Counted from the first letter of the stretch, positions 42,553 through 51,912 are shown. The stretch: 64,000 nucleotides of DNA from Sutterella massiliensis (GCF_016899755.1 NZ_JACJJC010000005.1:62001-126000), one strand, 5' to 3'. Program-made: numbers and translations. Notes: generated from the letters alone by a model not told the origin.

Positions 42553-43809
42553 ATGCCCAACGCTCACGCTCTGAACGGCTACGAAATCATGGCCCCTGCC
42601 GGCGCGCTCGACGCCGTTGCCGCCGCGCTTGCGGGCGGTGCCGACTCGGTTTATTTCGGCGCAGGCGCACTCAATATGCGCTCGCGAACCGCTTCGAGTA
42701 TCACGCTCGAAGACCTCCCCGAAATTGTTTCGCGCTGTTCGGACAAGGGGGCGAAGGCCTACCTCACGCTCAATTCCATCGTCTACGAGGGGGAATTGCC
42801 GCTCATGGAGCACATGCTCGATCGGGCGGCCGAGGCGGGTATTTCGGCCGTGATTGCGGCGGACCCGGCCGCCATCGCCGCCGCGCGCGAACGCGGCATT
42901 GAGGTGCACCTTTCGACGCAGTTGAGCATCTCGAACGCGCGGGCGCTCAAGTTTTATGCGCAGTTTGCCGACGTCGTTGTTCTTGCGCGAGAGCTGACGC
43001 TCGAAGAAATCAGGGGCATAGCCGAGACGATCGAACGGGAAAACATCTGCGGCCCGAGCGGCGAGCGCGTTCGCATCGAGTGCTTCTGTCACGGCGCCCT
43101 TTGCATGGCCGTGAGCGGGCGCTGCAATTTGAGCTTCTTTTTGCGGGGCAAAAGCGGCAACCGCGGCGAGTGCCAGCATATCTGCCGTCGCAAGTATCGG
43201 CTCGAAGACATCGAGCGCGGCGAGGCGATCGACTTTGACGGTGCGCGCTTTCTCTCGCCCAAGGACCTTAAAACGATCGGGATCATGGACCGCATGGTGA
43301 CGGCCGGCATCAAGGTCTTCAAGATCGAGGGGCGCGCCCGCAGCCCCGAATATGTGCGCACGACGGTCGAGTGCTACCGCGAGGCGCTCGAGGCGGTGCT
43401 CGGAGGCCGCTGGGCCGAGGCCGACGTCGAACGTTGGAACGAGCGGCTTGGCGGTGTGTTCAACCGCGGCTACTGGGACGGCTGGTACATGGGCGCAAAG
43501 TCGCTTGAGCAGACGGCCGGCAACGGTTCGCTCGCTTCGCTCAAGAAAGTCTATGTCGGCCGCTGCATCAATTACTACCCGCGTGCGGGCGTCGGGTGCT
43601 TCCGCATCGAAACGCAGACGATTGAAGAGGGCGACCGCTTCGTCGTGACGGGCCCCACCTCGGGGGCTGTCATGGGAACGGTTGAGGGGATGCTTCTTGA
43701 AGAAGTGCCCGCCAAGTGCGCCGGCAAAGGCGACGAACCGACAATCGCCGTCCCCGAGCGCATCCGCGAGGGTGACCGTCTCTATAAGCTCGTGCCCGCG
43801 CGCCGCTAA
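42553..43809 (+). CDS. peptidase U32 family protein (tRNA/rRNA hydroxylation type)
   Basis: A 418-residue U32 protein. These have an old name as collagenases, but characterised bacterial members (TrhP/YegQ, RlhA/YdcP) take part in RNA uridine or cytidine hydroxylation. The TIM-barrel start is IMAPAGALDAVAAALAGGAD. Diagnostic Cys motifs are ECFCHGALCMAVSGRCNLSF and NRGECQHICRRKY. FKIEGRARSPEYV follows, and a C-terminal beta domain near residue 320. The inner ATG is used because the upstream extension (66 codons) is not like the family; no good ribosome site is visible. It resembles TrhP more than RlhA in size. Confidence 0.85.
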   Translation: MPNAHALNGYEIMAPAGALDAVAAALAGGADSVYFGAGALNMRSRTASSITLEDLPEIVSRCSDKGAKAYLTLNSIVYEGELPLMEHMLDRAAEAGISAVIAADPAAIAAARERGIEVHLSTQLSISNARALKFYAQFADVVVLARELTLEEIRGIAETIERENICGPSGERVRIECFCHGALCMAVSGRCNLSFFLRGKSGNRGECQHICRRKYRLEDIERGEAIDFDGARFLSPKDLKTIGIMDRMVTAGIKVFKIEGRARSPEYVRTTVECYREALEAVLGGRWAEADVERWNERLGGVFNRGYWDGWYMGAKSLEQTAGNGSLASLKKVYVGRCINYYPRAGVGCFRIETQTIEEGDRFVVTGPTSGAVMGTVEGMLLEEVPAKCAGKGDEPTIAVPERIREGDRLYKLVPARR

Positions 43810-43845
43810 GCATGCGGACGCGCTCTCGGTTTCTCGAGTGTCCGC

Positions 43846-44790
43846 TCAGCCGTTCTGGAAGCGCTCGGCAGCGACCGCTTGCATCGTTCGCACGAGCAGG
43901 CGCGCAGCCTTCGAGAGGTAGCGCGCCGGCCGATAGGCAGCGACGACCAAGCGGTTCGGTACCGCCGGGTCGATCGCAAAGAATTTCACCCCGAGCGCGG
44001 CGTTGCTTCGGCGTGCAAGCGTTTCGGTCACAATCGTTGCACCGAGTCCGGCACCCGCAAGTGCGAGCGCGGCGTTAAGCGATTCGCTTTCAAGGACGAT
44101 TTTGGGAGAAGCCCCGGTTTGCGCGACAAGCGAGCGGTAAAGGTCGTGGATCTGCTGTCCGGCGCGCACGACGATGAAGGGCTCGTCGGCTAGGAGTTTG
44201 AAAGGAAAAGGCGGAAATTCGGCTTGCCGCAGTTGCGGCGGGCAGACCGCCATGGCAGCCGCCGTCAGCGGGCTCTTTTCGTTCACGGCAAGGAGGAGCC
44301 GCTCTTCGCAGATTTCTATCGACTCGAGTCCGGGCTGCGCCAGCGGCGCGATCACAAGCGACAAATCCGTTTTGCCGCTCCAGACGAATTCTTCGAGCTC
44401 GCGCGTCGTACCTTCTTCGAGTGCGATCTCAATGCCCGGGTGTGCTGCGCGAAAGACAGGGAGCACCTCCGTCAGAAAGAAAATCTCTCGATACTCCGAG
44501 GCGCCGATCACAACGCGTCCGCGTTCACCGCCGTTGATGTCGAGGACGGCTCGACGGCAGTCCTCGCGGATTTGCGCGACGCGCTTTTCGGCGTCGTAAA
44601 AAATCCGCCCCGATTCCGTCAGCGAAAGCGGCCGCGTCGAGCGGTCGAAGAGTTCGGCACCGACGTCCTTTTCGAGTCGCTGCACATATTGCGAGAGCGA
44701 GGGCTGCGAAATCTCGAGAGCTGCCGCGGCGCGCGAAATGCTGCCGGCCTCAAGAATGGCGGTGAGATAGCGGAAGGCTTGCGAGTGCAT
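43846..44790 (-). CDS. LysR-family transcriptional regulator
   Basis: 314 residues. The N-terminal winged helix spans residues 1-60 (FRYLTAILEAGSISRAAAAL, then SQPSLSQYVQRLEKDVGAEL). The effector-binding domain starts near residue 90 and opens with GRVVIGASEYREIFFLTEVL. The gene converges on the U32 gene and diverges from the LRV/HEAT-like gene; the gap there holds a long inverted repeat that could be its operator. The ttdAB genes lie just beyond the U32 gene, so a role in tartrate control (as TtdR) is possible but unproven. Confidence 0.88.
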   Translation of the reverse strand: MHSQAFRYLTAILEAGSISRAAAALEISQPSLSQYVQRLEKDVGAELFDRSTRPLSLTESGRIFYDAEKRVAQIREDCRRAVLDINGGERGRVVIGASEYREIFFLTEVLPVFRAAHPGIEIALEEGTTRELEEFVWSGKTDLSLVIAPLAQPGLESIEICEERLLLAVNEKSPLTAAAMAVCPPQLRQAEFPPFPFKLLADEPFIVVRAGQQIHDLYRSLVAQTGASPKIVLESESLNAALALAGAGLGATIVTETLARRSNAALGVKFFAIDPAVPNRLVVAAYRPARYLSKAARLLVRTMQAVAAERFQNG

Positions 44791-44928
44791 GCTGGCTCGA
44801 GAAAAATCCGTTGCGGTGAATCCTGATTTTGCCGCGACTCGCCCGAAAATGTCGACCGGACGGGGGCTGGCGAGAAGTTGTCGGCGGTAGCCCTTTTTAG
44901 TGCTAATGCCTTTTCTGCCGTTTTATAG

Positions 44929-44977
44929 CGTCAATTAATGTCGCAAGTAAAAAATATGTACGCGACGAAAATTGACG
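44929..44977. promoter_or_regulatory. long inverted repeat upstream of the LRV/HEAT-like gene
   Basis: Arms CGTCAATTAATGTCGC (44929-44944) and GCGACGAAAATTGACG (44962-44977) match at 13 of 16 positions around a 17-base AT-rich centre. It lies in the divergent gap beside the LysR gene. Confidence 0.55.
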
Positions 44978-45059
44978 TATTGGTTCCTAAGATGAAAACA
45001 ACGGAAGCGCAGTTTGGTACGTGTTTCCGATGCTTAATCGAAAAGGAGTTGGTTGGTAA

Positions 45060-46319
45060 ATGGCGGCACTCGCAAACTTTTCTCGGTTTTCTCGTCTCAA
45101 TCGTATTTGTGCGGCACGCGCGGCCGCCGCTTCGAGCGGCATGGCGCTCGTGAGCGGACGTCTTGGCGACGCAGGCATCGATCGCGAGGATGCGATCGTG
45201 CTGCCGCTTCCGATGGCGGCTGCGGCTGAAGCGCTCGATATGTTCGATCGTTTTGATGCGATCGACTGGAACAACTATCCGTCGGCGTGGCGCACGAAAA
45301 AGAACGCTTTCTTCGAGCGTCTCGCTCGCCATGTCGACGCGCGCTGTCGACGCGCCGCCGCGGCACAGGCGGAACTGGAAGAGACGACGCTTCTTGCGCT
45401 CGCATCCGACGAAGCGCACGACGTGCGAAAGCAGTTGGCTGACAACTGCGATGCGGTTCGTCGACTTGATTCGGCTCTTCTGTGCGAAATCGCCGCTCAC
45501 GACGAACGCCTGATCGAGTCGCTCGCCGCTTCGCTCGAGCGGATTACGAGCGAAGCGCAGGACGATTGGCTCAAGGCTGCGGCGGCGGGCGACGCGGCTC
45601 TTCTCGTTGAGAAGGCCAAGGCGCTCGAAGCGTGCATGCGCGCGGCGCAGGCCTTCAAAAACGCCCACGAAACGCATCCGGACCCAAATGTTCGAGAACG
45701 CCTCATGAGCGCCCTTGACTTTCCGACGAGCGCGCGCATGAATTTCCTGCACATGTCCGGTCGCATCGGTACAAAACCGAAGGAAGAGCGCTGGCGCTTC
45801 GTCGAACCCGACGGTTGCGTTTATGCGCTCGCTTTCATGCGGGAGGCTTGCAGCGAGGCGGGTGACGGAAGCGGCACCGATATGCTCGATGCGATCGATT
45901 TCGGGACGAATGCGCCGATGGTTTTCCTGGAAGTTCGTCAGCTCGGGCGCTTTTTGCGCATGGTCCAAGCGCTCAAAGTGCCCGACGAATTTCTGGTGCG
46001 CTTTGCCGCAAGCGGCTGCGCCGAGCTTCGCGAGGCGGTCGCCGATCGCAAGAATCTGCCTCAGCCGGTGCTCGATCTCCTTAAGCGCGACGCGTCGTAT
46101 GACGTGCGTACAGCACTTTTAGGCAACGACGACGCACTGGCGTTGCTGGACGAAACGGACGTCATCGAAGTGCTTGCGGGCGATCCGCTGCTCCTGCGTG
46201 AAGCGTTCGAATACGCTTCGCCGAGCGGGCGCATCAAGCGCGTGCTTCACAAGGCCTTTGACGATTCGGACGATCCTGGTGCGCGTGAAATTCTTGCGGC
46301 GCTTGACGCCGAAGATTGA
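45060..46319 (+). CDS. LRV/HEAT-repeat-like protein of unknown function
   Basis: 419 residues, soluble, nearly all alpha-helical and rich in Ala, Leu, Asp and Arg. At least two stretches look like leucine-rich-variant or HEAT-type repeats: LALASDEAHDVRKQLADN near residue 120 and FAASGCAELREAVADRKNLP near 318, followed by LLKRDASYDVRTALLGND. They share the pattern Asp-x-x-x-x-VR-x-x-Leu. Such solenoids bind proteins. No enzyme motif or signal peptide was seen. AAGGAG lies before the ATG. The nearby LysR gene and inverted repeat suggest regulated expression. Confidence 0.65.
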   Translation: MAALANFSRFSRLNRICAARAAAASSGMALVSGRLGDAGIDREDAIVLPLPMAAAAEALDMFDRFDAIDWNNYPSAWRTKKNAFFERLARHVDARCRRAAAAQAELEETTLLALASDEAHDVRKQLADNCDAVRRLDSALLCEIAAHDERLIESLAASLERITSEAQDDWLKAAAAGDAALLVEKAKALEACMRAAQAFKNAHETHPDPNVRERLMSALDFPTSARMNFLHMSGRIGTKPKEERWRFVEPDGCVYALAFMREACSEAGDGSGTDMLDAIDFGTNAPMVFLEVRQLGRFLRMVQALKVPDEFLVRFAASGCAELREAVADRKNLPQPVLDLLKRDASYDVRTALLGNDDALALLDETDVIEVLAGDPLLLREAFEYASPSGRIKRVLHKAFDDSDDPGAREILAALDAED

Positions 46320-46477
46320 CGTCGAGCGTCGAGAAAAGAAGCAACGCACCGATATCGGTCGTCGGAGATTCCTGCAGCTGCGGTTCGACCATCCGGCAAA
46401 AGACGTTTTGCGCAATTCGTCCGGTGCAGGAGCGCCGTGCTATCGTACGAGCGTTTCTGCACTTTTCCGAGGTTCCC

Positions 46478-47179
46478 ATGTCCGAAGTCTTCAATAGAGA
46501 AACGGCGCCCGCGGGCGGCTACGATCTTGTCGTTTTCGACTGGGACGGTACCGTGCTAGATACGACGGCTGCCATCGCACTCAGCATTCAGCATGCGTGC
46601 GAAAAAATGCGCCTGCCGGTGCCCTCGACGAAGCTCGCCAATTCCGTGATCGGCCTGGGCTGGCGCGAAGCGATCCGGATCATTGCGCCCACGTGTCCGG
46701 TCGAGGAGTACCAGACTTTCTCGAAATACTACGCGGCGCACTACCGCTCGCTCGAAAATGAAGTGCATCTTTTTCCCGGGATCGAGGCGCTGATTCGTGC
46801 GCTTGCATCGGCTGGCGTAACGCTTGCTGTTGCTACGGGCAAGTCGCGACGCGGACTCGATCGGGTGCTGAAGATGACTGGGCTTGCCGAATGTTTCAGT
46901 GCGACACGAACGGCCGACATGTGCGCTTCGAAGCCCAATCCCGACATGCTTGAAGAAATCGGGATCGAAACCTGCATCGCTGCCGAGCGCACGATTATGG
47001 TTGGCGATACGACGCACGACCTCTACATGGCGCGCGCCTACGGGTGCCGGGGTATCGGCGTTACCTACGGCGCCATGAGCGCAGAGTCGCTTCTTGAAGC
47101 CGAACCCATTCTCCTTTGCAATGATGTGCCCGCACTCGCTCGCGCGCTCGGCGCCGATGTGCTCCTTGCAAAGGCTTGA
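46478..47179 (+). CDS. HAD-family phosphatase (phosphoglycolate-phosphatase-like)
   Basis: 233 residues. HAD motif I is FDWDGTVLDT, with nucleophile and acid Asp. A small helical cap lies between about residues 30 and 95. Motif II is the Thr in AVATGKSRRG, motif III Lys in SKPNPDML, and motif IV VGDTTHDLYMA. This is the Gph/PpaX-like subgroup; the true substrate may be phosphoglycolate, pyrophosphate or another small phosphate ester. The inner ATG is used as the upstream extension is not conserved in type. GAGG precedes it. Confidence 0.85.
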   Translation: MSEVFNRETAPAGGYDLVVFDWDGTVLDTTAAIALSIQHACEKMRLPVPSTKLANSVIGLGWREAIRIIAPTCPVEEYQTFSKYYAAHYRSLENEVHLFPGIEALIRALASAGVTLAVATGKSRRGLDRVLKMTGLAECFSATRTADMCASKPNPDMLEEIGIETCIAAERTIMVGDTTHDLYMARAYGCRGIGVTYGAMSAESLLEAEPILLCNDVPALARALGADVLLAKA

Positions 47180-47322
47180 TTGACGGATGGCAGTCAAACA
47201 ATCTTTTCGCAGAGAGATCGGGTGAATTTTTCGCAATTTCAGCCGATTCGCTTCTTGCGTTTCACGACGCCTTACTAGGTCGAACACCTGAGGCCGAGCG
47301 AGAGAGCCCTCGCTAATCTAGG

Positions 47323-47349
47323 AAAAGTCGGGTCTTTCCACCCGCTTTT
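47323..47349 (+). terminator. terminator-like hairpin after the HAD gene
   Basis: AAAAG-t-CGGGT pairs with ACCCG-CTTTT around CTTTCC. It ends in four T that are part of the stem. Confidence 0.45.
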
Positions 47350-47426
47350 CCCAATCAACAAAGCATCCAAGGCGCTCAAGGCGTGCGTGCGGGCTTTTCC
47401 GCGTGTGCGCACGGCGGTGTTCGGCC

Positions 47427-48629
47427 ATGTTTGACAACGTCTTCTTCTACCTCTTTCTCTGCCTGCTCTTTTTCGGCATCGGGGACGTGCTCGGCACGCT
47501 CACGAAGGCAAAGCTCTCATCTGTCTTCGTGAGTCTTTTCCTCTTTCTCATCTGCTTTGTCACGGGGCTCATTCCCCCCGACATCATCAAGCAGGCTGGT
47601 CTCACCGAGGTCGGCAAATGGGTGACGCCCTTCATCGTTTTTTCGATGGGGACCTCGATCAACCTGCGTGAATTCATCGCCGAATGGCGCACGCTCGTCA
47701 CCGCCATCTTCTCGATGGTCGTCGTCGCCATTGCCGGTCTGGCCATGATTCCGCTGATCGGCTACAACGAAACGATCGTTAGTGTGCCGATCATCAACGG
47801 CGGCATCGTGGCGACGCAAATCATGACGAGCGCCGCGCTCGAGCACGGCATGAATCTCGCGGCTGCGCTCGGCGCCATTGTCTACGCCGTGCAGAAGTTT
47901 GTGGGGACGCCGATCGCTTCCTACTACGGCATTCGTGAAGCGCGCGTGCTCATCGAAGAGTATCGCCGCACGGGCGGCGCCGTTGCGAAGGCCAAGACCG
48001 AGCAGAAGGCCGGAGCCGAAAAAACGGACGAAGCGCCCGCCAAACCCAATTTCTTCGAGTCGCACAAGAAGTATTACGGCGTTTTCGTTTCGCTCGCGAT
48101 TACGGCGTTCTTCGCCTGGGTTGCATTCGTGCTCGGCAAGTGGACGGGGCTCGCTTCCTCGATCTGGGCGCTTATCCTCGGTACGCTCGTCTCCGCGACG
48201 GGGATGCTGCCGAAGAACATCCTCAAGCACTCGAATTCGTCGGGCATTTTCAACGTCTTCATCTTTGCGACCATCATTCCGTCGCTTGCGCAGATTCGCC
48301 TTGAAGACCTGTCGACGCTCGCCTATGCGCTTGTCGTGCTTTTTGTCGTCACCTGCGCCGTGCTCTATCTCTTCTTCTACGTGCTGCCCTTCTGGAAGCT
48401 TCTCGGTTCGCGAAACCTTGCCATGGGCGTTTCCGTGGGCCAGCTTCTCGGGTTCCCGGCGACCTACCTCATCGTCAACGAAGTGGCGAAAGCCGTCGGC
48501 GAAAACGAAGCCGAAATGCAGTACATCTCCGACCATCTGATGCCGAAGTACCTTGTCTCGGGCTTTGCAACCGTGACGTCCTGCTCGGTCATCATGGCGG
48601 GCATCTTCCAGGGGCTCCTGCAGCCCTAA
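47427..48629 (+). CDS. polytopic membrane transporter, possibly GltS-like Na+/glutamate type
   Basis: 400 residues with about ten hydrophobic segments and a cytoplasmic loop rich in Ala, Lys and Glu in the middle (residues ~180-205). This matches the two-halves layout of sodium:glutamate symporters and related carriers. Possible substrate-loop sequences are FSMGTSINLREF, NGGIVATQIMTSAALEHG in the first half and GVSVGQLLGFPATYLIVNE in the second. I cannot assign the family firmly. The next gene is gamma-glutamyltransferase, on the same strand 94 bases behind, which favours glutamate or a gamma-glutamyl compound as cargo. Confidence 0.6.
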   Translation: MFDNVFFYLFLCLLFFGIGDVLGTLTKAKLSSVFVSLFLFLICFVTGLIPPDIIKQAGLTEVGKWVTPFIVFSMGTSINLREFIAEWRTLVTAIFSMVVVAIAGLAMIPLIGYNETIVSVPIINGGIVATQIMTSAALEHGMNLAAALGAIVYAVQKFVGTPIASYYGIREARVLIEEYRRTGGAVAKAKTEQKAGAEKTDEAPAKPNFFESHKKYYGVFVSLAITAFFAWVAFVLGKWTGLASSIWALILGTLVSATGMLPKNILKHSNSSGIFNVFIFATIIPSLAQIRLEDLSTLAYALVVLFVVTCAVLYLFFYVLPFWKLLGSRNLAMGVSVGQLLGFPATYLIVNEVAKAVGENEAEMQYISDHLMPKYLVSGFATVTSCSVIMAGIFQGLLQP

Positions 48630-48723
48630 TCGTCCCTCGGGGCACGATCGCGGCGGCGCATGTCAACGCTCGTCGCGCCGTGCTCCGTCCCCACTTTTTT
48701 CATTCGCTTAGGATTTCATTGAA

Positions 48724-50340
48724 ATGATCAAGTTCGATTTCGACGCGCAGGACTATCCCTATCCCTCCAAGCGCCACGTGGTCTACGCCAAGAACGGCAT
48801 GGCCTGCGCCGGCAATCCCACGGCCGCTTCGATCGGGCTGCAGACGCTCATGAAGGGCGGCAACGCCGTTGACGCGGCCATTGCCATGGCGAGCGCCTAT
48901 CCGGTCGTTGAACCGACGGGCAACGGCATCGGCGCGGACTGCTTTGCGATCGTTTGGTTCAAGGGGAAGCTCTACGGCATCAACGGCTCGGGGCCCGCGC
49001 CGAAGACCAATTCGGTTGCAGCGCTCAAGGCGCGCGGCTTTGAGAAGATCCCCTCCTACGGTGTGGAGCCGATCAATGTGCCGGGCGCCGTCGGCGCTTG
49101 GATGGCGCTTCACGAGCGCTTCGGCTCCATGCCGCTCGAAGATGTGATGGCGCCCGCGATCAGCTACGCCGAAAACGGCTACCCTGTCTCCCCCAACGTC
49201 TCGCGCCTTTGGGAAGAAGCTTGGCAGATCTACGGCAAGTACAAAGACCGCCCCGAGTTCCAGGGGCTCTTTGACACCTTCATGGACAAGGGCACGTGGT
49301 ATCGGCCGGGCGAAATCTTCCGCGCGCCGGACCACGCCAAGACGCTTCGCCTCATCGCCGAGACGAAGGGCGAAGCCTTTTATCGGGGTGAACTCGCCGA
49401 GAAGATGGACGCCTTCTTTAAGAAGCACAACGGCTTCCTCACGAAGGAGGACCTCGCGGCCTATAAGCCCGAATGGGTCGAGCCGATTTCGGTCAACTAC
49501 CACGGCTACGACGTTTGGGAGCTGCCGCCCAACGGTCACGGCATTACGGTGCTCATGGCGCTGCAGATTCTGAAGGGGTTCGAGCTCGGCGAGCGCGATT
49601 GTGCCGATACGATGCACAAGCAAATCGAAGCGATGAAGCTTGCGATGAGCGACACGGCCGCGCACGTGGCCGAACCGTCCTACATGCGCGTTACCGTCGA
49701 CGAGCTGCTCTCCGAGCGTTATGCGGCCGACCGCCGCGCCTTGATTGGCGAGGAAGCCATCATGCCGAGCGCGGGCGATCCGAAGTACCACTCGACGATT
49801 TATTTCTGCTGCGTCGACGGCGAAGGGAACATGGTTTCCTTCATTCAGTCGAACTTCCGCGGCTTCGGCTCGGGCATCGTGATTCCGGGCACGGGCATTG
49901 CGCTCAACGACCGCGCGGAAAACTTCAAGTTCGACGAAAACCACCCGAACGCGCTCTTGGGCGGCAAGCGTCCCTACCACACGATCATTCCGGGCTTCCT
50001 CACGAAGGACGGTGAGCCCGTCGGCCCCTTCGGGATCATGGGCGGCTTCATGCAGCCGCAGGCCCACGTGCAGGTCGTGCAGAACATGATCGACTGGCAC
50101 CTCAACCCGCAGCAGGCGCTCGATGCGCCGCGCTGGCAGTGGGTGGGCGGCAAGAACGTCGAGGTTGAGCAGGATACGCCCAACCACGTCATTCGCCTCC
50201 TGCAGCGCCGCGGCCACAACATCATCGTTCAGCCCGACCCCTACCACATGGGACGCGGCCAGATGATTCTGCGCAATTCCGAGGGCGTCCTCTGCGGCGC
50301 GACCGAAAAGCGCACCGACGGTCAGATCATGGCGTATTGA
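48724..50340 (+). CDS. ggt: gamma-glutamyltransferase family protein, cytosolic (YwrD-like)
   Basis: An N-terminal-nucleophile enzyme of 538 residues that cleaves gamma-glutamyl bonds, as in glutathione. The nucleophile is Thr358 in HSTIYFCCVDGEGNMVSF, where self-cleavage would give a large and a small subunit. GFGSGIVIPGTGIALNDR and the Gly-Gly turn MGGFMQPQ follow. No signal peptide is present, unlike E. coli Ggt, so it should act in the cytoplasm on imported compounds, as predicted for the YwrD subgroup. The membrane transporter upstream probably supplies substrate. A terminator shared with the symporter follows. Confidence 0.9.
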   Translation: MIKFDFDAQDYPYPSKRHVVYAKNGMACAGNPTAASIGLQTLMKGGNAVDAAIAMASAYPVVEPTGNGIGADCFAIVWFKGKLYGINGSGPAPKTNSVAALKARGFEKIPSYGVEPINVPGAVGAWMALHERFGSMPLEDVMAPAISYAENGYPVSPNVSRLWEEAWQIYGKYKDRPEFQGLFDTFMDKGTWYRPGEIFRAPDHAKTLRLIAETKGEAFYRGELAEKMDAFFKKHNGFLTKEDLAAYKPEWVEPISVNYHGYDVWELPPNGHGITVLMALQILKGFELGERDCADTMHKQIEAMKLAMSDTAAHVAEPSYMRVTVDELLSERYAADRRALIGEEAIMPSAGDPKYHSTIYFCCVDGEGNMVSFIQSNFRGFGSGIVIPGTGIALNDRAENFKFDENHPNALLGGKRPYHTIIPGFLTKDGEPVGPFGIMGGFMQPQAHVQVVQNMIDWHLNPQQALDAPRWQWVGGKNVEVEQDTPNHVIRLLQRRGHNIIVQPDPYHMGRGQMILRNSEGVLCGATEKRTDGQIMAY

Positions 50341-50397
50341 TCGCACTCATTCAGGAGGCGCCGCTTCCCGAAGTGAAAACAAGCGCTCAAAAATAGG

Positions 50398-50428
50398 AGA
50401 GGGGACGGCCTTCAGGGTCGTCCCCTCT
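50398..50428. terminator. bidirectional terminator ggt / symporter
   Basis: Stem AGAGGGGACG/CGTCCCCTCT, with further pairing inside. On the minus strand it is followed by CTATTTTT. Confidence 0.8.
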
Positions 50429-50452
50429 AATTAATGGGCAGAACAGAACCAC

Positions 50453-51745
50453 TTAAAGCTTGTCGCCGTACATGTCCTTATTCACCATGGCGGCGACGGC
50501 ACTGTCGGACCACACATTGAGCGTCGTTTCGATGGCGTCGATCACAGCATAGAAGGGCAGAATCACGCCCATGAGCAGAATGGGCACGTTCATGCTCGCC
50601 AAAAGCGAGGCCGAGAGGAAGAAGCACCCCATCGGCACGCCGGCGTTGCCGACGGCGGCAATGGTCGAAATGAGAATCCATGCCGCAAGCGTGCCGACTG
50701 TGATGTCGGCGCCCGCGTTCTGCATGAGGTAGACGACCGTGATGAGAATGAAGGCCGCGCACCCGTTCATATTGATCGTCGTGCAGATCGGGAGCACGAA
50801 GCGCGAGACGGGCTTGCGAACGCCAAGCTTCTCAGCGCAAGCCATCGTCACGGGGAGTGTCCCCGCGGAGGACTTCGAGAAGAAGGCCACCATGAGCGCG
50901 GGGAACATGCCACGTGCAACGCGGATCGGGTTGAGGCCGCGCGCGAGGAGCACGAGCGGCAGGATCACGAGCATCTGAATGAAGTTGGCCGAAAGCACGG
51001 CGCCGAAGTAGCTGCCGAGCCCGCCGATTGCCACGCCCGAAGCGAGTTCGGTCGTGAGAACGGTAAAGAAGCCGAAGAGGCCGATCGGCAGCGCCTTGAT
51101 GATCCAGCCCACGATCGTAAAGAGCACGGACTGCAGCCCCGAGAAGAAGGCCATGAGCACCTCCTGGGGGCGGCTGCCCGACGGGAGCTTCGCAATCGCG
51201 ATGCCGACGGCGGCCGAAATCAGCAGCACCGAAAGAACGTTCGCCGACAGGAAGGGCGCGAGGAAGTTGTCCGGAATCACCGTCTGGACATAATCGAGGT
51301 AGCTCTGCTTCGGCGCAACGCCTTCGAGCGAAGCGCTCGAGCCGGAGATGGCGACGTTGGCGGGCGAAAACACGACAAAAAGCACCGCAGCCAACGTCGC
51401 GGCGAGGATCGTCGTAAAGAGCGTGTAGAAGATCGAGCGGCGGAAGATCTTCCCCGAGTCGCTCGACTGCGAAATGCTCGCGAGCGTCGCGATGATCGAG
51501 ACCGCAATAATCGGGATCGAAATGAACTTGAAGAGGCGGATGAAGATCGACGAGACGATCTGCGCAATCTGCTGCAGCATCTCGCCGCCCCAAAGGCCGT
51601 TGGCAACGCCGAGCGCCATCGCAGCGAGGTAAAGGCAGGCGAGCGTGATCTGACTGCGCTTCTCTTCGGGCGTCATGACGTGGCGGGTCGGGATCTCTGC
51701 GGCCGGCAACGGGGCGGCGGGTTTGTTGTGAGCATCGGGAGTCAT
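50453..51745 (-). CDS. dicarboxylate/amino acid:cation symporter (DAACS family)
   Basis: A 430-residue secondary carrier of the GltP/DctA/SstT family that imports glutamate, aspartate, C4-dicarboxylates or Ser/Thr with Na+ or H+. Family blocks are FKFISIPIIAVSIIATLAS, AFFSKSSAGTLPVTMACAE (the serine-rich reentrant loop, usually SSxxTLP), TTINMNGCAAF (NMDGT-type motif with Gly-Cys) and GNAGVPMG. The NMNGC variant differs from NMDGT of glutamate carriers and leans to SstT-like or other substrates. Operators lie right at its promoter; the GntR gene about 900 bases away diverges from it. Confidence 0.87.
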   Translation of the reverse strand: MTPDAHNKPAAPLPAAEIPTRHVMTPEEKRSQITLACLYLAAMALGVANGLWGGEMLQQIAQIVSSIFIRLFKFISIPIIAVSIIATLASISQSSDSGKIFRRSIFYTLFTTILAATLAAVLFVVFSPANVAISGSSASLEGVAPKQSYLDYVQTVIPDNFLAPFLSANVLSVLLISAAVGIAIAKLPSGSRPQEVLMAFFSGLQSVLFTIVGWIIKALPIGLFGFFTVLTTELASGVAIGGLGSYFGAVLSANFIQMLVILPLVLLARGLNPIRVARGMFPALMVAFFSKSSAGTLPVTMACAEKLGVRKPVSRFVLPICTTINMNGCAAFILITVVYLMQNAGADITVGTLAAWILISTIAAVGNAGVPMGCFFLSASLLASMNVPILLMGVILPFYAVIDAIETTLNVWSDSAVAAMVNKDMYGDKL

Positions 51746-51808
51746 GTGTGAGAGTCCTTTGCGGCCTGCATGGGCGGGCGCGAACTTGACTGTTGTGTTG
51801 TTGTCTCT

Positions 51809-51841
51809 GTCAACAAAAGTTGACTAATTTTGTCAAGTATA
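51809..51841 (-). promoter_or_regulatory. overlapping operators at the symporter promoter
   Basis: On the minus strand, -10-like TATACT (51836-51841) is followed directly by TTGAC-N7-GTCAA (51820-51836) and GTCAAC-N4-GTTGAC (51809-51824), which share a half-site. They cover the likely transcription start, as expected for a repressor such as the divergent GntR protein. Confidence 0.6.
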
Positions 51842-51912
51842 GACGGACTCTTAAAGGTCTGTGGTATTGCGGATGCCTTTTTGGTGCACAAAGTTACCTC
51901 GGTGGAGTTCTG

